Source: Chamaesiphon sp.
GTDB lineage: Bacteria; Cyanobacteriota; Cyanobacteriia; Cyanobacteriales; Chamaesiphonaceae
DNA length: 5,643 bases
Reading direction: 5' to 3'
NCBI GenBank assembly: GCA_026786125.1
Contig: JAJAYU010000318.1
Coordinates: 1-5,643, forward strand
Part shown: positions 1 through 5,643 of the stretch, piece by piece
Layout of the letters: each line of letters begins with the position of its first letter
How positions within the stretch are numbered: the first letter of the stretch is position 1
Program-made: the position numbers and the translations under genes
Notes under the pieces: model-generated
What the model was told of the DNA's origin: nothing
What the model saw: only the letters and a program-made list of their open reading frames with translations
Database searches by the model: none

Positions 1-10
1 GGTGGATACT

Positions 11-50
11 TCGGCTACGCTCTGCTAAGGCAGACGCTACGCGAACAGCA
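11..50. repeat. GC-rich dispersed-repeat-like element with small hairpin
   Basis: The heptamer GCTACGC occurs twice as a direct repeat (14-20 and 36-42). Between the copies is a perfect 5-bp stem, TCTGC (21-25) and GCAGA (30-34), with the loop TAAG. Blocks of the type 'TTCGGCTACGCTC...ACGCTACGCGAACAGC' resemble GC-rich interspersed repeats common in cyanobacterial intergenic DNA; that resemblance is from memory, not a search. The element ends about 10 bases before the start of the decarboxylase gene and so probably lies in its 5' leader. Frame 1 is open from the window edge to a TAG at 55-57, so the C-terminus of an upstream gene cannot be excluded. Confidence 0.45.
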
Positions 51-60
51 CAAGTAGTGG

Positions 61-1530
61 ATGGTGAATAGTTTAAATCAATTTCAGACCCCGATCATTG
101 ACGCACTTCAGGAGTGGGTCGATAAGTCTCACGCACCTTTTTATACCCCAGGACACAAGCGGGGCATCGGCATGAACCCCATCCTTACTGCGAACTGGGG
201 CGCGGCTGTGTTTGGCTGGGATTTACCAGAATTGCCAGGATTGGACAATCTCCAGGCACCAACCGGAATCATCGAGCAAGCCCAAATCCTCGCCGCAGCG
301 GTATTTGGAGCACAGCAGACCTGGTTTCTGGTCAATGGCTCGACAACCGGGGTAATGGCAGCAATTTTGGCTACCTGTGGGGAAGGGGAGAAAATTATTT
401 TGCCTCGCAATATCCATTCTTCGGCCATCGCTGGCATTATTCATGCTGGCGCGGTACCAATTTTCATCAATCCAGAATATGAACAAGAACTAGATATCGC
501 CCACAGCATTACCCCTGAAGCCGTAAAATTTGCATTGGAGCAGCATCCAGACGCTAAAGCCGTAATGGTTGTCTATCCCACTTACTACGGTGTCTGTGGC
601 GATCTAGCCGCTATTGCCGAAGTCGTTCATAGTTATCAAATTCCGCTGTTAGTAGATGAGGCGCATGGAGCACATTTTGGGTTCCATCCAGATTTTCCGC
701 CTGCTGCATTGACGATGGGTGCGGATCTCACGGTGCAATCGACCCATAAGTTATTGGGATCCCTGACTCAATCAGCGATGCTACATGTCAATAGTAGTTT
801 AATTGATGTGGATGCTGTCGGTCGATCGCTGCGATTACTCCAGTCAACTAGCCCTAGTTATTTATTATTGGCTTCCCTCGATGCTGCTCGGCAACAAATG
901 GCCTTAAATGGTAAAAATTTAATGGCTGAAACGATCGAGTTAGCCAGAATCGCTAGAGTAGAAATTGCTCAAATCGATCGCTTATCTGTAGTTGAATTAG
1001 ATTCTCCCACCCCTGGTTGTAAATATCTCGATCCAACTCGACTAACTGTCACTGTCACAGGTTTAAATTTAACTGGATTTGCTGCCGATGAAATCTTAAC
1101 CTCGGAATTTGGGATCGTCGCAGAACTACCGTCAATGCGACATTTGACCTTTATTATCAGCTTGGGAAATCGGCAGCCAGATATCGATCGATTGATCTGG
1201 GGATTGACCAAACTAGCCACAAAATATGCTGAAGTCATACCGCTTAATTTAGGATTGATCGATCCACAAGACCGATTTTTAACTGAGATGGCAATTACTC
1301 CTCGCCAAGCAGATCGATCTCCGCAAATTAGTGTTTCAGCTCATCAGGCAATTGGTCGCATTTGTGCAGAATCAATTTGCCCTTATCCGCCTGGAATTCC
1401 GGTTTTACTACCTGGTGAAATCATCACTGTTGAGGCTCTAGCTTACCTGCAACAGATCCTCTATCTTGGTGGTGAGCTTGTAGGCTGTAGCGATCCGACC
1501 TTAGAAAATATCAGCGTAGTGAATCAATAG
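61..1530 (+). CDS. Orn/Lys/Arg decarboxylase family protein (PLP, aspartate-aminotransferase fold)
   Basis: This is a cytosolic PLP enzyme predicted to decarboxylate a basic amino acid (arginine, lysine or ornithine) to the amine, feeding polyamine synthesis. The 489 aa match the short form found in cyanobacteria and Bacillus (SpeA/YaaO type), not the ~700 aa enterobacterial enzymes with a receiver-like N-terminal wing domain. Visible landmarks are TPGHKRG (29-35), PRNIHSS (115-121, where H119 is the probable ring-stacking His), VDEAHGAH (198-205, where D199 is the probable partner of the pyridine nitrogen), and QSTHK (226-230, where K230 is the expected Schiff-base lysine). The C-terminal domain carries the family signature around PYPPGIPVLLPGE (441-453). 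An in-frame TAG at 55-57 limits the start to ATG 61 or GTG 64; neither has a clear Shine-Dalgarno site. Substrate cannot be read from the sequence. Related cyanobacterial genes are often labelled lysine or arginine decarboxylase. The family call is firm; the substrate is open. Confidence 0.93.
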   Translation: MVNSLNQFQTPIIDALQEWVDKSHAPFYTPGHKRGIGMNPILTANWGAAVFGWDLPELPGLDNLQAPTGIIEQAQILAAAVFGAQQTWFLVNGSTTGVMAAILATCGEGEKIILPRNIHSSAIAGIIHAGAVPIFINPEYEQELDIAHSITPEAVKFALEQHPDAKAVMVVYPTYYGVCGDLAAIAEVVHSYQIPLLVDEAHGAHFGFHPDFPPAALTMGADLTVQSTHKLLGSLTQSAMLHVNSSLIDVDAVGRSLRLLQSTSPSYLLLASLDAARQQMALNGKNLMAETIELARIARVEIAQIDRLSVVELDSPTPGCKYLDPTRLTVTVTGLNLTGFAADEILTSEFGIVAELPSMRHLTFIISLGNRQPDIDRLIWGLTKLATKYAEVIPLNLGLIDPQDRFLTEMAITPRQADRSPQISVSAHQAIGRICAESICPYPPGIPVLLPGEIITVEALAYLQQILYLGGELVGCSDPTLENISVVNQ

Positions 1531-1693
1531 AGATGACATCATTGATATATACAATCGATCTGATGGACGTAATTATCGATCGTTACATCTTGATCAAAGT
1601 TTTTTTAGCTTTCAATCTCATTTTCTCTGAGTGGACTGTATTCTAGCAACGTTTCAGCAATTCTAATGTTAGATCTCAACATCGCAGGGGCGG

Positions 1694-1831
1694 ATGACGA
1701 GACGAACAACAAACAGATTAGCTGAGTACAAGTATTCTGAAAATTGGTACAGTTTACGAGTTGGGCAGCCGGAAATGCTACAAGGTAAGATCGATATCGA
1801 AAAGATCGCCTTCACCCAAGGTGGAATATAA
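1694..1831 (+). CDS. possible small hypothetical protein or gene remnant (45 aa)
   Basis: An ATG frame of 45 codons ends in TAA at 1829-1831. A purine-rich AGGGG (1686-1690) lies only three bases before the ATG, close for a ribosome binding site. The product is charged and tyrosine-rich at first (LAEYKYSENWYSLRVG, residues 9-24), then has PEMLQGKIDIEKIAF (26-40). This composition looks more protein-like than a random frame in such AT-rich DNA. I do not recognise the family. The frame is already closed by a TAG at 1670-1672, so if it is a remnant of a longer gene most of that gene is gone. A 72-codon frame covers the same bases on the opposite strand and is hydrophobic and cysteine-containing; I consider it less likely. 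It may well be non-coding. Confidence 0.2.
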   Translation: MTRRTTNRLAEYKYSENWYSLRVGQPEMLQGKIDIEKIAFTQGGI

Positions 1832-1860
1832 AAATAAGAACTGATTGAGGGTAGTGCTAT

Positions 1861-1866
1861 TATAAT
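1861..1866 (+). promoter_or_regulatory. candidate -10 box for the sugar transferase gene
   Basis: A perfect TATAAT lies about 55 bases before the sugar transferase ATG. No good -35 hexamer lies 16-18 bases upstream: GAACTG (1838-1843) is poor, and TTGAGG (1845-1850) is only 10 bases away. If used, transcription would begin near 1873 and give a leader of about 50 bases. Cyanobacterial promoters can work with a -10 alone plus an activator, so the site is plausible, but an AT-rich stretch also yields TATAAT by chance. Confidence 0.3.
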
Positions 1867-1920
1867 GCTCATAAGTATAGCTATCACAAAGACTAAAATT
1901 CACTTTATTTTATTTATGAT

Positions 1921-3363
1921 ATGAGCCTCCCAATGTTTCCCCAACTGCTACCAGGTATGAAGCCCTCATGGGAGTTCTCAGAGCGCAAACTGTTGCTGTC
2001 TTTGGCTGATAGCCTACTCATCATTACTGGAATTATTGGCTCTATCTGGTACTGGACATATAAGGATGAGCGAACATTTGAATGGGATTTTAATTACCAT
2101 TCATTGTGGATTGTAGCTATGGGACTGGGTTGGCTAACCTGGATGTTCATCAATGATCTGTACGATCTGCGTATCGCTGTTCAGTTAAAGCAAACTATCC
2201 AACGGATTTTTCTGGGTGCGGTGATTGCGGCGATCTTTTATGCAATTTATTACTTTGTAACCGCCCCGTTTCCCTTGAGTGGAGCCTCCTTCTCGCTCCG
2301 CTTTGCACCAGCACTATCAATTGTCGCCATCAGCATTTTGCTATCGATTTGGCGGACAGTTTATACAGTTTTCCTGGGTGAGGGACATGCCAGCCAACGC
2401 ACGCTGATTTTTGGAGCCGGAGTGACGGGGGAGATTTTAGCGGAAGCTTTCCAGCATAATCCCCATTATCAGGCGATCGGTTTTATCGACGACGACAAAA
2501 AACTTCATGGTAAAACTTATCAAGATGTCCAAGTTTTAGGTGGTCGTCAGGATATGTTGCTAGAAGTTGAACAAAATGGTATCAACGAGATTGTGCTCGC
2601 AGTTAGCAAACCAATTGATGACGATTTGCTCCAAATGTTGACTGATTTTCATGAGTGTGGTGTAGTAATTACACCAATGCCTGTACTGTATGAAAAACTG
2701 ATGGGCAAGGTTGCTGTCGAGCACATTGGTAGCCAGTGGTATTCAGCCTTGCCATTCCGCAAGAATCCATTTGAGACATTCAATCGGGTTGGTAAAAGGT
2801 GCCTAGATTTAATTTGTGGACTAATCATCGGTCTGATTTTAGCAGCCGTATTTCCCTTTGTGGCACTGGCAATCAAACTAGATAGCCCAGGTTCTATATT
2901 CTACAAACAAGAACGAGTCGGACAGCATGGAGTCGCTTTTACTGTGTATAAGTTCCGCTCGATGGTGCAAAATGCCGAACGGAATGGGAAAGCGCAGTGG
3001 GCAGTCAAAGGTGATGCTCGGATTACGAAAGTCGGTAATTTCATTCGCAAGACTCGGTTAGATGAGTTACCTCAGGTACTGAATGTATTGCGAGGAGAAA
3101 TGAGTATGGTTGGGCCACGCCCTGAACGTTATGAATTTATCGAAGAACTCCAAAAACAAATCCCTTTCTATCGGACACGGTTAGCAGCTAAACCTGGACT
3201 CACTGGCTGGGCGCAAATCAATTATGGCTATGGGAGTACCACCCAAGATGCTCTAATCAAGCTCCAATACAACCTCTACTATCTCAAACACTGGTCGCCC
3301 TGGCTGGATTTCAAAATCTTACTCCGGACATTTGCAGTAGTTCTGAAGATGCAGGGTCAATAA
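1921..3363 (+). CDS. polyprenyl-phosphate glycosyl-1-phosphate transferase (exopolysaccharide sugar transferase)
   Basis: This 480 aa inner-membrane enzyme is predicted to start exopolysaccharide or glycan repeat synthesis by moving a sugar-1-phosphate from a UDP-sugar to undecaprenyl phosphate (WcaJ/PssY-like). Four N-terminal membrane segments are visible, at about 25-45, 62-79, 97-113 and 130-151. A Rossmann-like central domain follows, with FGAGVTGE (164-171) and GFIDDD (187-192). A further hydrophobic segment (about 295-320) leads into the C-terminal bacterial sugar transferase domain: KQERVGQHG (329-337), KFRSM (344-348), LDELPQ (380-385, the probable catalytic Asp-Glu pair D381/E382), MSMVGPRPE (394-402) and KPGLTGWAQI (424-433). 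All expected motifs are present and the length is normal. ATG 1921 was taken as start; ATG 1933 is in frame and also possible. Neither has a Shine-Dalgarno site. No other polysaccharide gene lies in the window, so the sugar and the polymer are unknown. It converges on nadC across 84 bases with no clear terminator. Confidence 0.93.
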   Translation: MSLPMFPQLLPGMKPSWEFSERKLLLSLADSLLIITGIIGSIWYWTYKDERTFEWDFNYHSLWIVAMGLGWLTWMFINDLYDLRIAVQLKQTIQRIFLGAVIAAIFYAIYYFVTAPFPLSGASFSLRFAPALSIVAISILLSIWRTVYTVFLGEGHASQRTLIFGAGVTGEILAEAFQHNPHYQAIGFIDDDKKLHGKTYQDVQVLGGRQDMLLEVEQNGINEIVLAVSKPIDDDLLQMLTDFHECGVVITPMPVLYEKLMGKVAVEHIGSQWYSALPFRKNPFETFNRVGKRCLDLICGLIIGLILAAVFPFVALAIKLDSPGSIFYKQERVGQHGVAFTVYKFRSMVQNAERNGKAQWAVKGDARITKVGNFIRKTRLDELPQVLNVLRGEMSMVGPRPERYEFIEELQKQIPFYRTRLAAKPGLTGWAQINYGYGSTTQDALIKLQYNLYYLKHWSPWLDFKILLRTFAVVLKMQGQ

Positions 3364-3447
3364 GTGATTTATTAGTATTTCGTTAATCGCGGCCCAACGG
3401 CTAGGTTTCACCCACACTCTATTTTATAAATAATTGCATCCACCTAC

Positions 3448-4299
3448 TTAAGAAGCCTTAATCCGCATACTTAAATCCAGCCAGTGCGATCGAGTAATTG
3501 GCGCGCTGGTGGATATATAATCAACTCCAGTTTCCGCAACTTGACGAATAGTTGTCAGGGTAATATTTCCCGATGCTTCGATTTTAATTCGTTGATTGGC
3601 TTGACGAATGATTGCTACTGCTTGACTCATCAAGTCTGGGTGCATATTATCTAGCATGATAATATCTGCATTACACCCAATTGCTTCCTGTACTTGCGAT
3701 AAAGACTCGGTTTCGACTTCGATCGTCAGTGGATAAGGGATAGTTCGACGGATACTATCGATCGCCATCGTAATTCCGCCTGCCGCTGCGATATGATTAT
3801 CTTTGATCATTACAGCATCATCCAAACCAACACGGTGATTGACTCCGCCGCCAACGGTAGTTGCATACTTTTCCAGCAAGCGCAAGCCAGGAGTAGTTTT
3901 ACGAGTATCGACTAATTGAGTGGGTAAATCGGCGATACAGTCCACATACTTGCGTGTAGCTGTAGCAATACCACCCAATCGCATGGCTAGATTTAAAGCT
4001 GTCCGCTCGCCCATTAATAGCGTACCAAGATCGGCAGTAATTTCGGCGATCGATTGTCCTGGCTCACAAGTATCCCCTTCGCCGACTAAGGGCTGAAATT
4101 TAGCTTGAGGGTTAAGAAGTTCAAAAACTCGTTTAGCAACTGGCAAAGCGGCGATTATCCCTGGCTCCTTGGCGATCCAAGTAGCTGTGGCAATCTTATT
4201 GATATTTGGCAATCCTTGGGTGCTGCGATCTCCTCTACCGATGTCTTCTTGAAGCCATTGAATCAAAAGCGGATCGAGAATAATTGAAGGAGGAAGCAT
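3448..4299 (-). CDS. nadC: nicotinate-nucleotide pyrophosphorylase (carboxylating), quinolinate phosphoribosyltransferase
   Basis: This cytosolic enzyme converts quinolinate and PRPP to nicotinate mononucleotide, CO2 and pyrophosphate, the third step of de novo NAD synthesis after NadB and NadA. The 283 aa are full length. Motifs in order: EDIGRGDRST (18-27, N-terminal domain), GERTALNL (97-104), DTRKTTPGLR (131-140, with R133/K134 in the substrate and phosphate site), GGGVNHRVGLDDAVMIKDNH (150-169, with H155, R156 and K166), EVETES (194-199), DIIMLDNM (212-219) and EASGNI (241-246). The C-terminal STSAPITRS (263-271) replaces the more common S-V-G-A-L-T-H-S and is, as I recall, typical of cyanobacteria. 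The start ATG reads LPPS after Met, as in relatives. No Shine-Dalgarno site precedes it; the 12 bases between the start and the tandem repeat are pyrimidine-rich on the coding strand. It lies 46 bases after Uma2 on the same strand and may be co-transcribed with it, although the functions are unrelated. Confidence 0.96.
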   Translation of the reverse strand: MLPPSIILDPLLIQWLQEDIGRGDRSTQGLPNINKIATATWIAKEPGIIAALPVAKRVFELLNPQAKFQPLVGEGDTCEPGQSIAEITADLGTLLMGERTALNLAMRLGGIATATRKYVDCIADLPTQLVDTRKTTPGLRLLEKYATTVGGGVNHRVGLDDAVMIKDNHIAAAGGITMAIDSIRRTIPYPLTIEVETESLSQVQEAIGCNADIIMLDNMHPDLMSQAVAIIRQANQRIKIEASGNITLTTIRQVAETGVDYISTSAPITRSHWLDLSMRIKAS

Positions 4300-4311
4300 G
4301 GGGAATAGTAA

Positions 4312-4345
4312 ACAGTGGACAGTGGACAGTGGACAGTGGACAGTG
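4312..4345. repeat. heptanucleotide tandem repeat (ACAGTGG, about 4.9 copies)
   Basis: Four perfect copies of ACAGTGG (4312-4318, 4319-4325, 4326-4332, 4333-4339) are followed by six bases of a fifth (4340-4345). There are no mismatches. It fits the class of short tandemly repeated repetitive (STRR) heptamers known from cyanobacteria. The array ends at the base next to the Uma2 stop codon (4346-4348 on the minus strand) and stops 12 bases before the nadC start, so it fills 34 of the 46 bases between the two genes. Copy number in such arrays usually varies between strains. Confidence 0.93.
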
Positions 4346-4894
4346 TTATGTAAATAATTTTTCCACTTCGATTTGAATATCTGGAAAAGACAATGGGGAG
4401 ATATTGCCAGTGGTTAATTTGAGTTCAGATTTGTAGGTATTGATTGCGCGATCACGAAATATAATTAGTTCTGAAGCTTTTAGATTAACTACCCAATATT
4501 CCAAGATTCCAGCCTCTGCATAAACTCGTTTTTTCTCGTTGAGATCTTTATTGAGGGTAGTGTTAGAATATTCAATCAACCAGAAGATATCGGCTGGATA
4601 GGGATGGTGGGCTAAATATTGACGACTTGGTGCGGCGACAACTGCGATATCTGGTTCTGGTTCGGAATCGTTTGGGAGGGTGATGGGATGCGCTTCTCTT
4701 ACTGCTGCTTTACTCCCCAACAGTTGCTTTAGATAGTCAACTGTTTCACTGCAATAGACGACATGAGGCATTCCTTCTGGTGGCATATCGACGATGACCC
4801 CCTGCAATAACTCTACTCGTTTATCGTCAAGTATTCCGGTTTCGACTAATTGATGATATTCCTCGATTGTCCACTTGGCGGTAGTAACTGTCAT
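4346..4894 (-). CDS. Uma2 family putative restriction endonuclease-like protein (DUF820)
   Basis: This is a member of the Uma2 family, PD-(D/E)XK-fold proteins that are highly multiplied in cyanobacteria and whose physiological role is unknown. The reading frame can be extended to a GTG at 4918 (190 aa). I prefer the ATG at 4894 (182 aa) because the product then begins MTVTTAKWTIEEYHQL, the usual family start, and a GAGGA lies 8 bases upstream. In the 190-residue numbering the landmarks are VELLQGVIVDMPP (35-47), EPEPD (86-90, D90 a likely metal ligand), LIEYSNTTLNKDLNEKK (114-130, E116 and a Lys at 129/130 as probable active-site residues) and YAEAGILEYWVVN (133-145). These are all intact, so the protein may be active. 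No methylase or specificity partner is next to it, which is normal for this family and argues against a classical restriction system. It is upstream of and co-oriented with nadC. Confidence 0.88.
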   Translation of the reverse strand: MTVTTAKWTIEEYHQLVETGILDDKRVELLQGVIVDMPPEGMPHVVYCSETVDYLKQLLGSKAAVREAHPITLPNDSEPEPDIAVVAAPSRQYLAHHPYPADIFWLIEYSNTTLNKDLNEKKRVYAEAGILEYWVVNLKASELIIFRDRAINTYKSELKLTTGNISPLSFPDIQIEVEKLFT

Positions 4895-4902
4895 CACTGA
4901 TG

Positions 4903-4907
4903 TCCTC
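4903..4907 (-). promoter_or_regulatory. ribosome binding site deciding the Uma2 start
   Basis: On the minus strand GAGGA is followed by an 8-base spacer and ATG (4894-4892). This favours the internal ATG over the GTG at 4918-4916, which has only TTTGCTAAAATA-like AT-rich sequence before it. It is the only well-placed Shine-Dalgarno site among the genes in this window. Confidence 0.6.
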
Positions 4908-4938
4908 GAACTCTCCACTATTTTAGCAAATCAGGGAT

Positions 4939-5643
4939 ATGTATTGGTACTGTGGCGAATCGATCAAGTCTCAAATCATCAATTTAGATATTAGCGATCC
5001 TGGCTTGTTATATGGGGCGACGGTATTTACGACATTCAGAAGTGATGTCCTAGATATGTTCGAGTTACACTGCGATCGACTCCGATTATCGATCGAGGAT
5101 CTAGGCTGGCTGCAACCTAATTGGGCACGAGTTCGATCGGGTGTAGAATTTCTAACCCTGGAGTTTCCCGTACTGCGAATTACGATCTTTCCTGATGGAC
5201 GAGAATTAATTACCGGACGTGATTTACCACCTAATTTAGCGACTTGGCAGCAAAATGGTGTCACCGTAATTATTGCGGACAGGCAATTTACTCGATCAAT
5301 CCCGCAACACAAAACAGCTAATTATCTCGCGCCCTGGCTCGCTCTCCAATCGGCGCGGAACCAAAATATTCAGGAAGCCATCTTAATAAATGAGCGCGGT
5401 GATTGGCTGGAAACCACGACTGGCAATCTCTGGGGCTATCGTGATGGTACTTGGTATACACCGCCACTGAGTGCTGGCATTTTACCTGGGATCGCTCGAT
5501 CGCAAATTATCAATCTACTCAATCGGCAAAATAAATCGGTGGTTGAAATTGACTGGGATCGAGAATGGGTAGGAGACTTGGACTCGATCGGCTATAGTAA
5601 TTCGGTAATCCACCTGATCCCGATTCATACTGCGATAGTGCCA
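4939..5643 (+). CDS. aminotransferase class IV family protein, 3' end cut by the window (possible aminodeoxychorismate lyase)
   Basis: The frame is open for 235 codons from ATG 4939 to the last base, with no stop, so the C-terminus lies outside. By family length (about 270-290 aa) perhaps 35-55 residues are missing. This is a fold-type IV PLP enzyme: either an aminotransferase of the branched-chain/D-amino acid type or 4-amino-4-deoxychorismate lyase (PabC, p-aminobenzoate for folate). The sequence shows the N-terminus DISDPGLLYGATVFTTFR (17-34), LHCDRL (43-48, R47 toward the phosphate site), IPQHKTANYLA (121-131, K125 as Schiff-base lysine), LINERGDWLETTTGNLW (149-165, E158 expected at the pyridine nitrogen), YTPPL (173-177), GILPGIAR (180-187) and YSNSVIHLIPI (219-229). 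A TAG at 4924-4926 and the lack of other starts fix ATG 4939. AGGG (4933-4936) is too close to be a normal ribosome binding site. It is divergent from Uma2 with 44 bases between the starts. The family is firm; choosing lyase over transaminase is inference, so no symbol is given. Confidence 0.9.
   Translation, partial: MYWYCGESIKSQIINLDISDPGLLYGATVFTTFRSDVLDMFELHCDRLRLSIEDLGWLQPNWARVRSGVEFLTLEFPVLRITIFPDGRELITGRDLPPNLATWQQNGVTVIIADRQFTRSIPQHKTANYLAPWLALQSARNQNIQEAILINERGDWLETTTGNLWGYRDGTWYTPPLSAGILPGIARSQIINLLNRQNKSVVEIDWDREWVGDLDSIGYSNSVIHLIPIHTAIVP

Larger units (their letters stand above)
1531..1920. other. 390-base AT-rich intergenic region
   Basis: This spacer separates two genes on the same strand. 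Shortly after the decarboxylase stop there is an imperfect hairpin: CATCATTGAT (about 1537-1546) can pair with ATCGA and TGATG (about 1553-1564), with one G-T pair and a two-base bulge. A run of seven T follows at 1600-1606, preceded only by weak stems, so a factor-independent terminator is possible but not convincing. A CGATCG core lies at 1577-1582. Further on are a doubtful 45-codon frame (1694-1831) and a consensus -10 hexamer (1861-1866). The last 30 bases are very A/T-rich. I see no RNA gene, riboswitch or mobile element. Confidence 0.6.

Noticed and set aside
1669..1887. Minus-strand 72-codon frame with a hydrophobic start
   Set aside because: It lies in AT-rich spacer, has no recognisable family and overlaps the putative -10 box and start region of the plus-strand gene; hydrophobicity follows from base composition.
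3364..3447. Terminator between the convergent sugar transferase and nadC
   Set aside because: Only a 3-4 bp stem (GGCC-CAAC-GGCT, about 3391-3402) is visible, with no T-run on either strand beside it.
4312..4345. CRISPR-like array
   Set aside because: The 7-base units are contiguous with no spacers; it is a simple tandem repeat.
4286..4357. Plus-strand ATG at 4298 with a near-perfect Shine-Dalgarno (AAGGAGGA) and a 19-codon frame through the tandem repeat
   Set aside because: The Shine-Dalgarno-like bases are the reverse complement of the first codons of nadC (Leu-Pro-Pro-Ser), and the frame is made mostly of the repeat; coincidence is the simpler reading.
4346..4894. Restriction-modification or defence system around Uma2
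   Set aside because: No methyltransferase, helicase, toxin-antitoxin or other defence gene is present; neighbours are metabolic genes.
4971..5312. Minus-strand 113-codon frame
   Set aside because: It is the shadow of the class IV aminotransferase, whose plus-strand frame carries all family motifs; the minus-strand product is Ser/Arg-rich and unlike any family I know.

Overview
The window looks like chromosomal DNA from a cyanobacterium. The evidence is: a NadC of cyanobacterial type (ending with the variant STSAPITRS), a class IV aminotransferase with a typical cyanobacterial start (MYWYCGE...), an Orn/Lys/Arg-decarboxylase-family enzyme of the short type found in cyanobacteria and Firmicutes, a solitary Uma2-family gene, a heptanucleotide short tandem repeat, and about 15 CGATCG hexamers, the core of the cyanobacterial HIP1 element. 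I cannot assign a genus from sequence alone.

Layout. Positions 1-60 hold a GC-rich repeat-like element directly before the first gene. Next comes a PLP-dependent basic amino acid decarboxylase (61-1530, +). An AT-rich, mostly empty spacer of 390 bases follows (1531-1920). It contains a T-run, one doubtful 45-codon reading frame and a consensus -10 box. A membrane-bound polyprenyl-phosphate sugar transferase (1921-3363, +) starts right after it. On the minus strand, converging on the sugar transferase, are nadC (3448-4299) and, upstream of it, a Uma2-family putative nuclease (4346-4894). A 46-base gap filled mostly by a 7-bp tandem repeat separates these two. Divergent from Uma2, a class IV aminotransferase (4939 to the window end, +) runs off the right edge without a stop codon.

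Functionally this is mixed housekeeping content: polyamine or amino acid decarboxylation, exopolysaccharide initiation, de novo NAD synthesis, and a branched-chain or aminodeoxychorismate-type PLP enzyme. The genes do not form one pathway. I see no CRISPR array, tRNA, rRNA, transposase or recognisable defence island, and no convincing sign of a previously undescribed multi-gene system. The most noteworthy items are the repeats that sit against gene boundaries and the unusual HIP1-core statistics.
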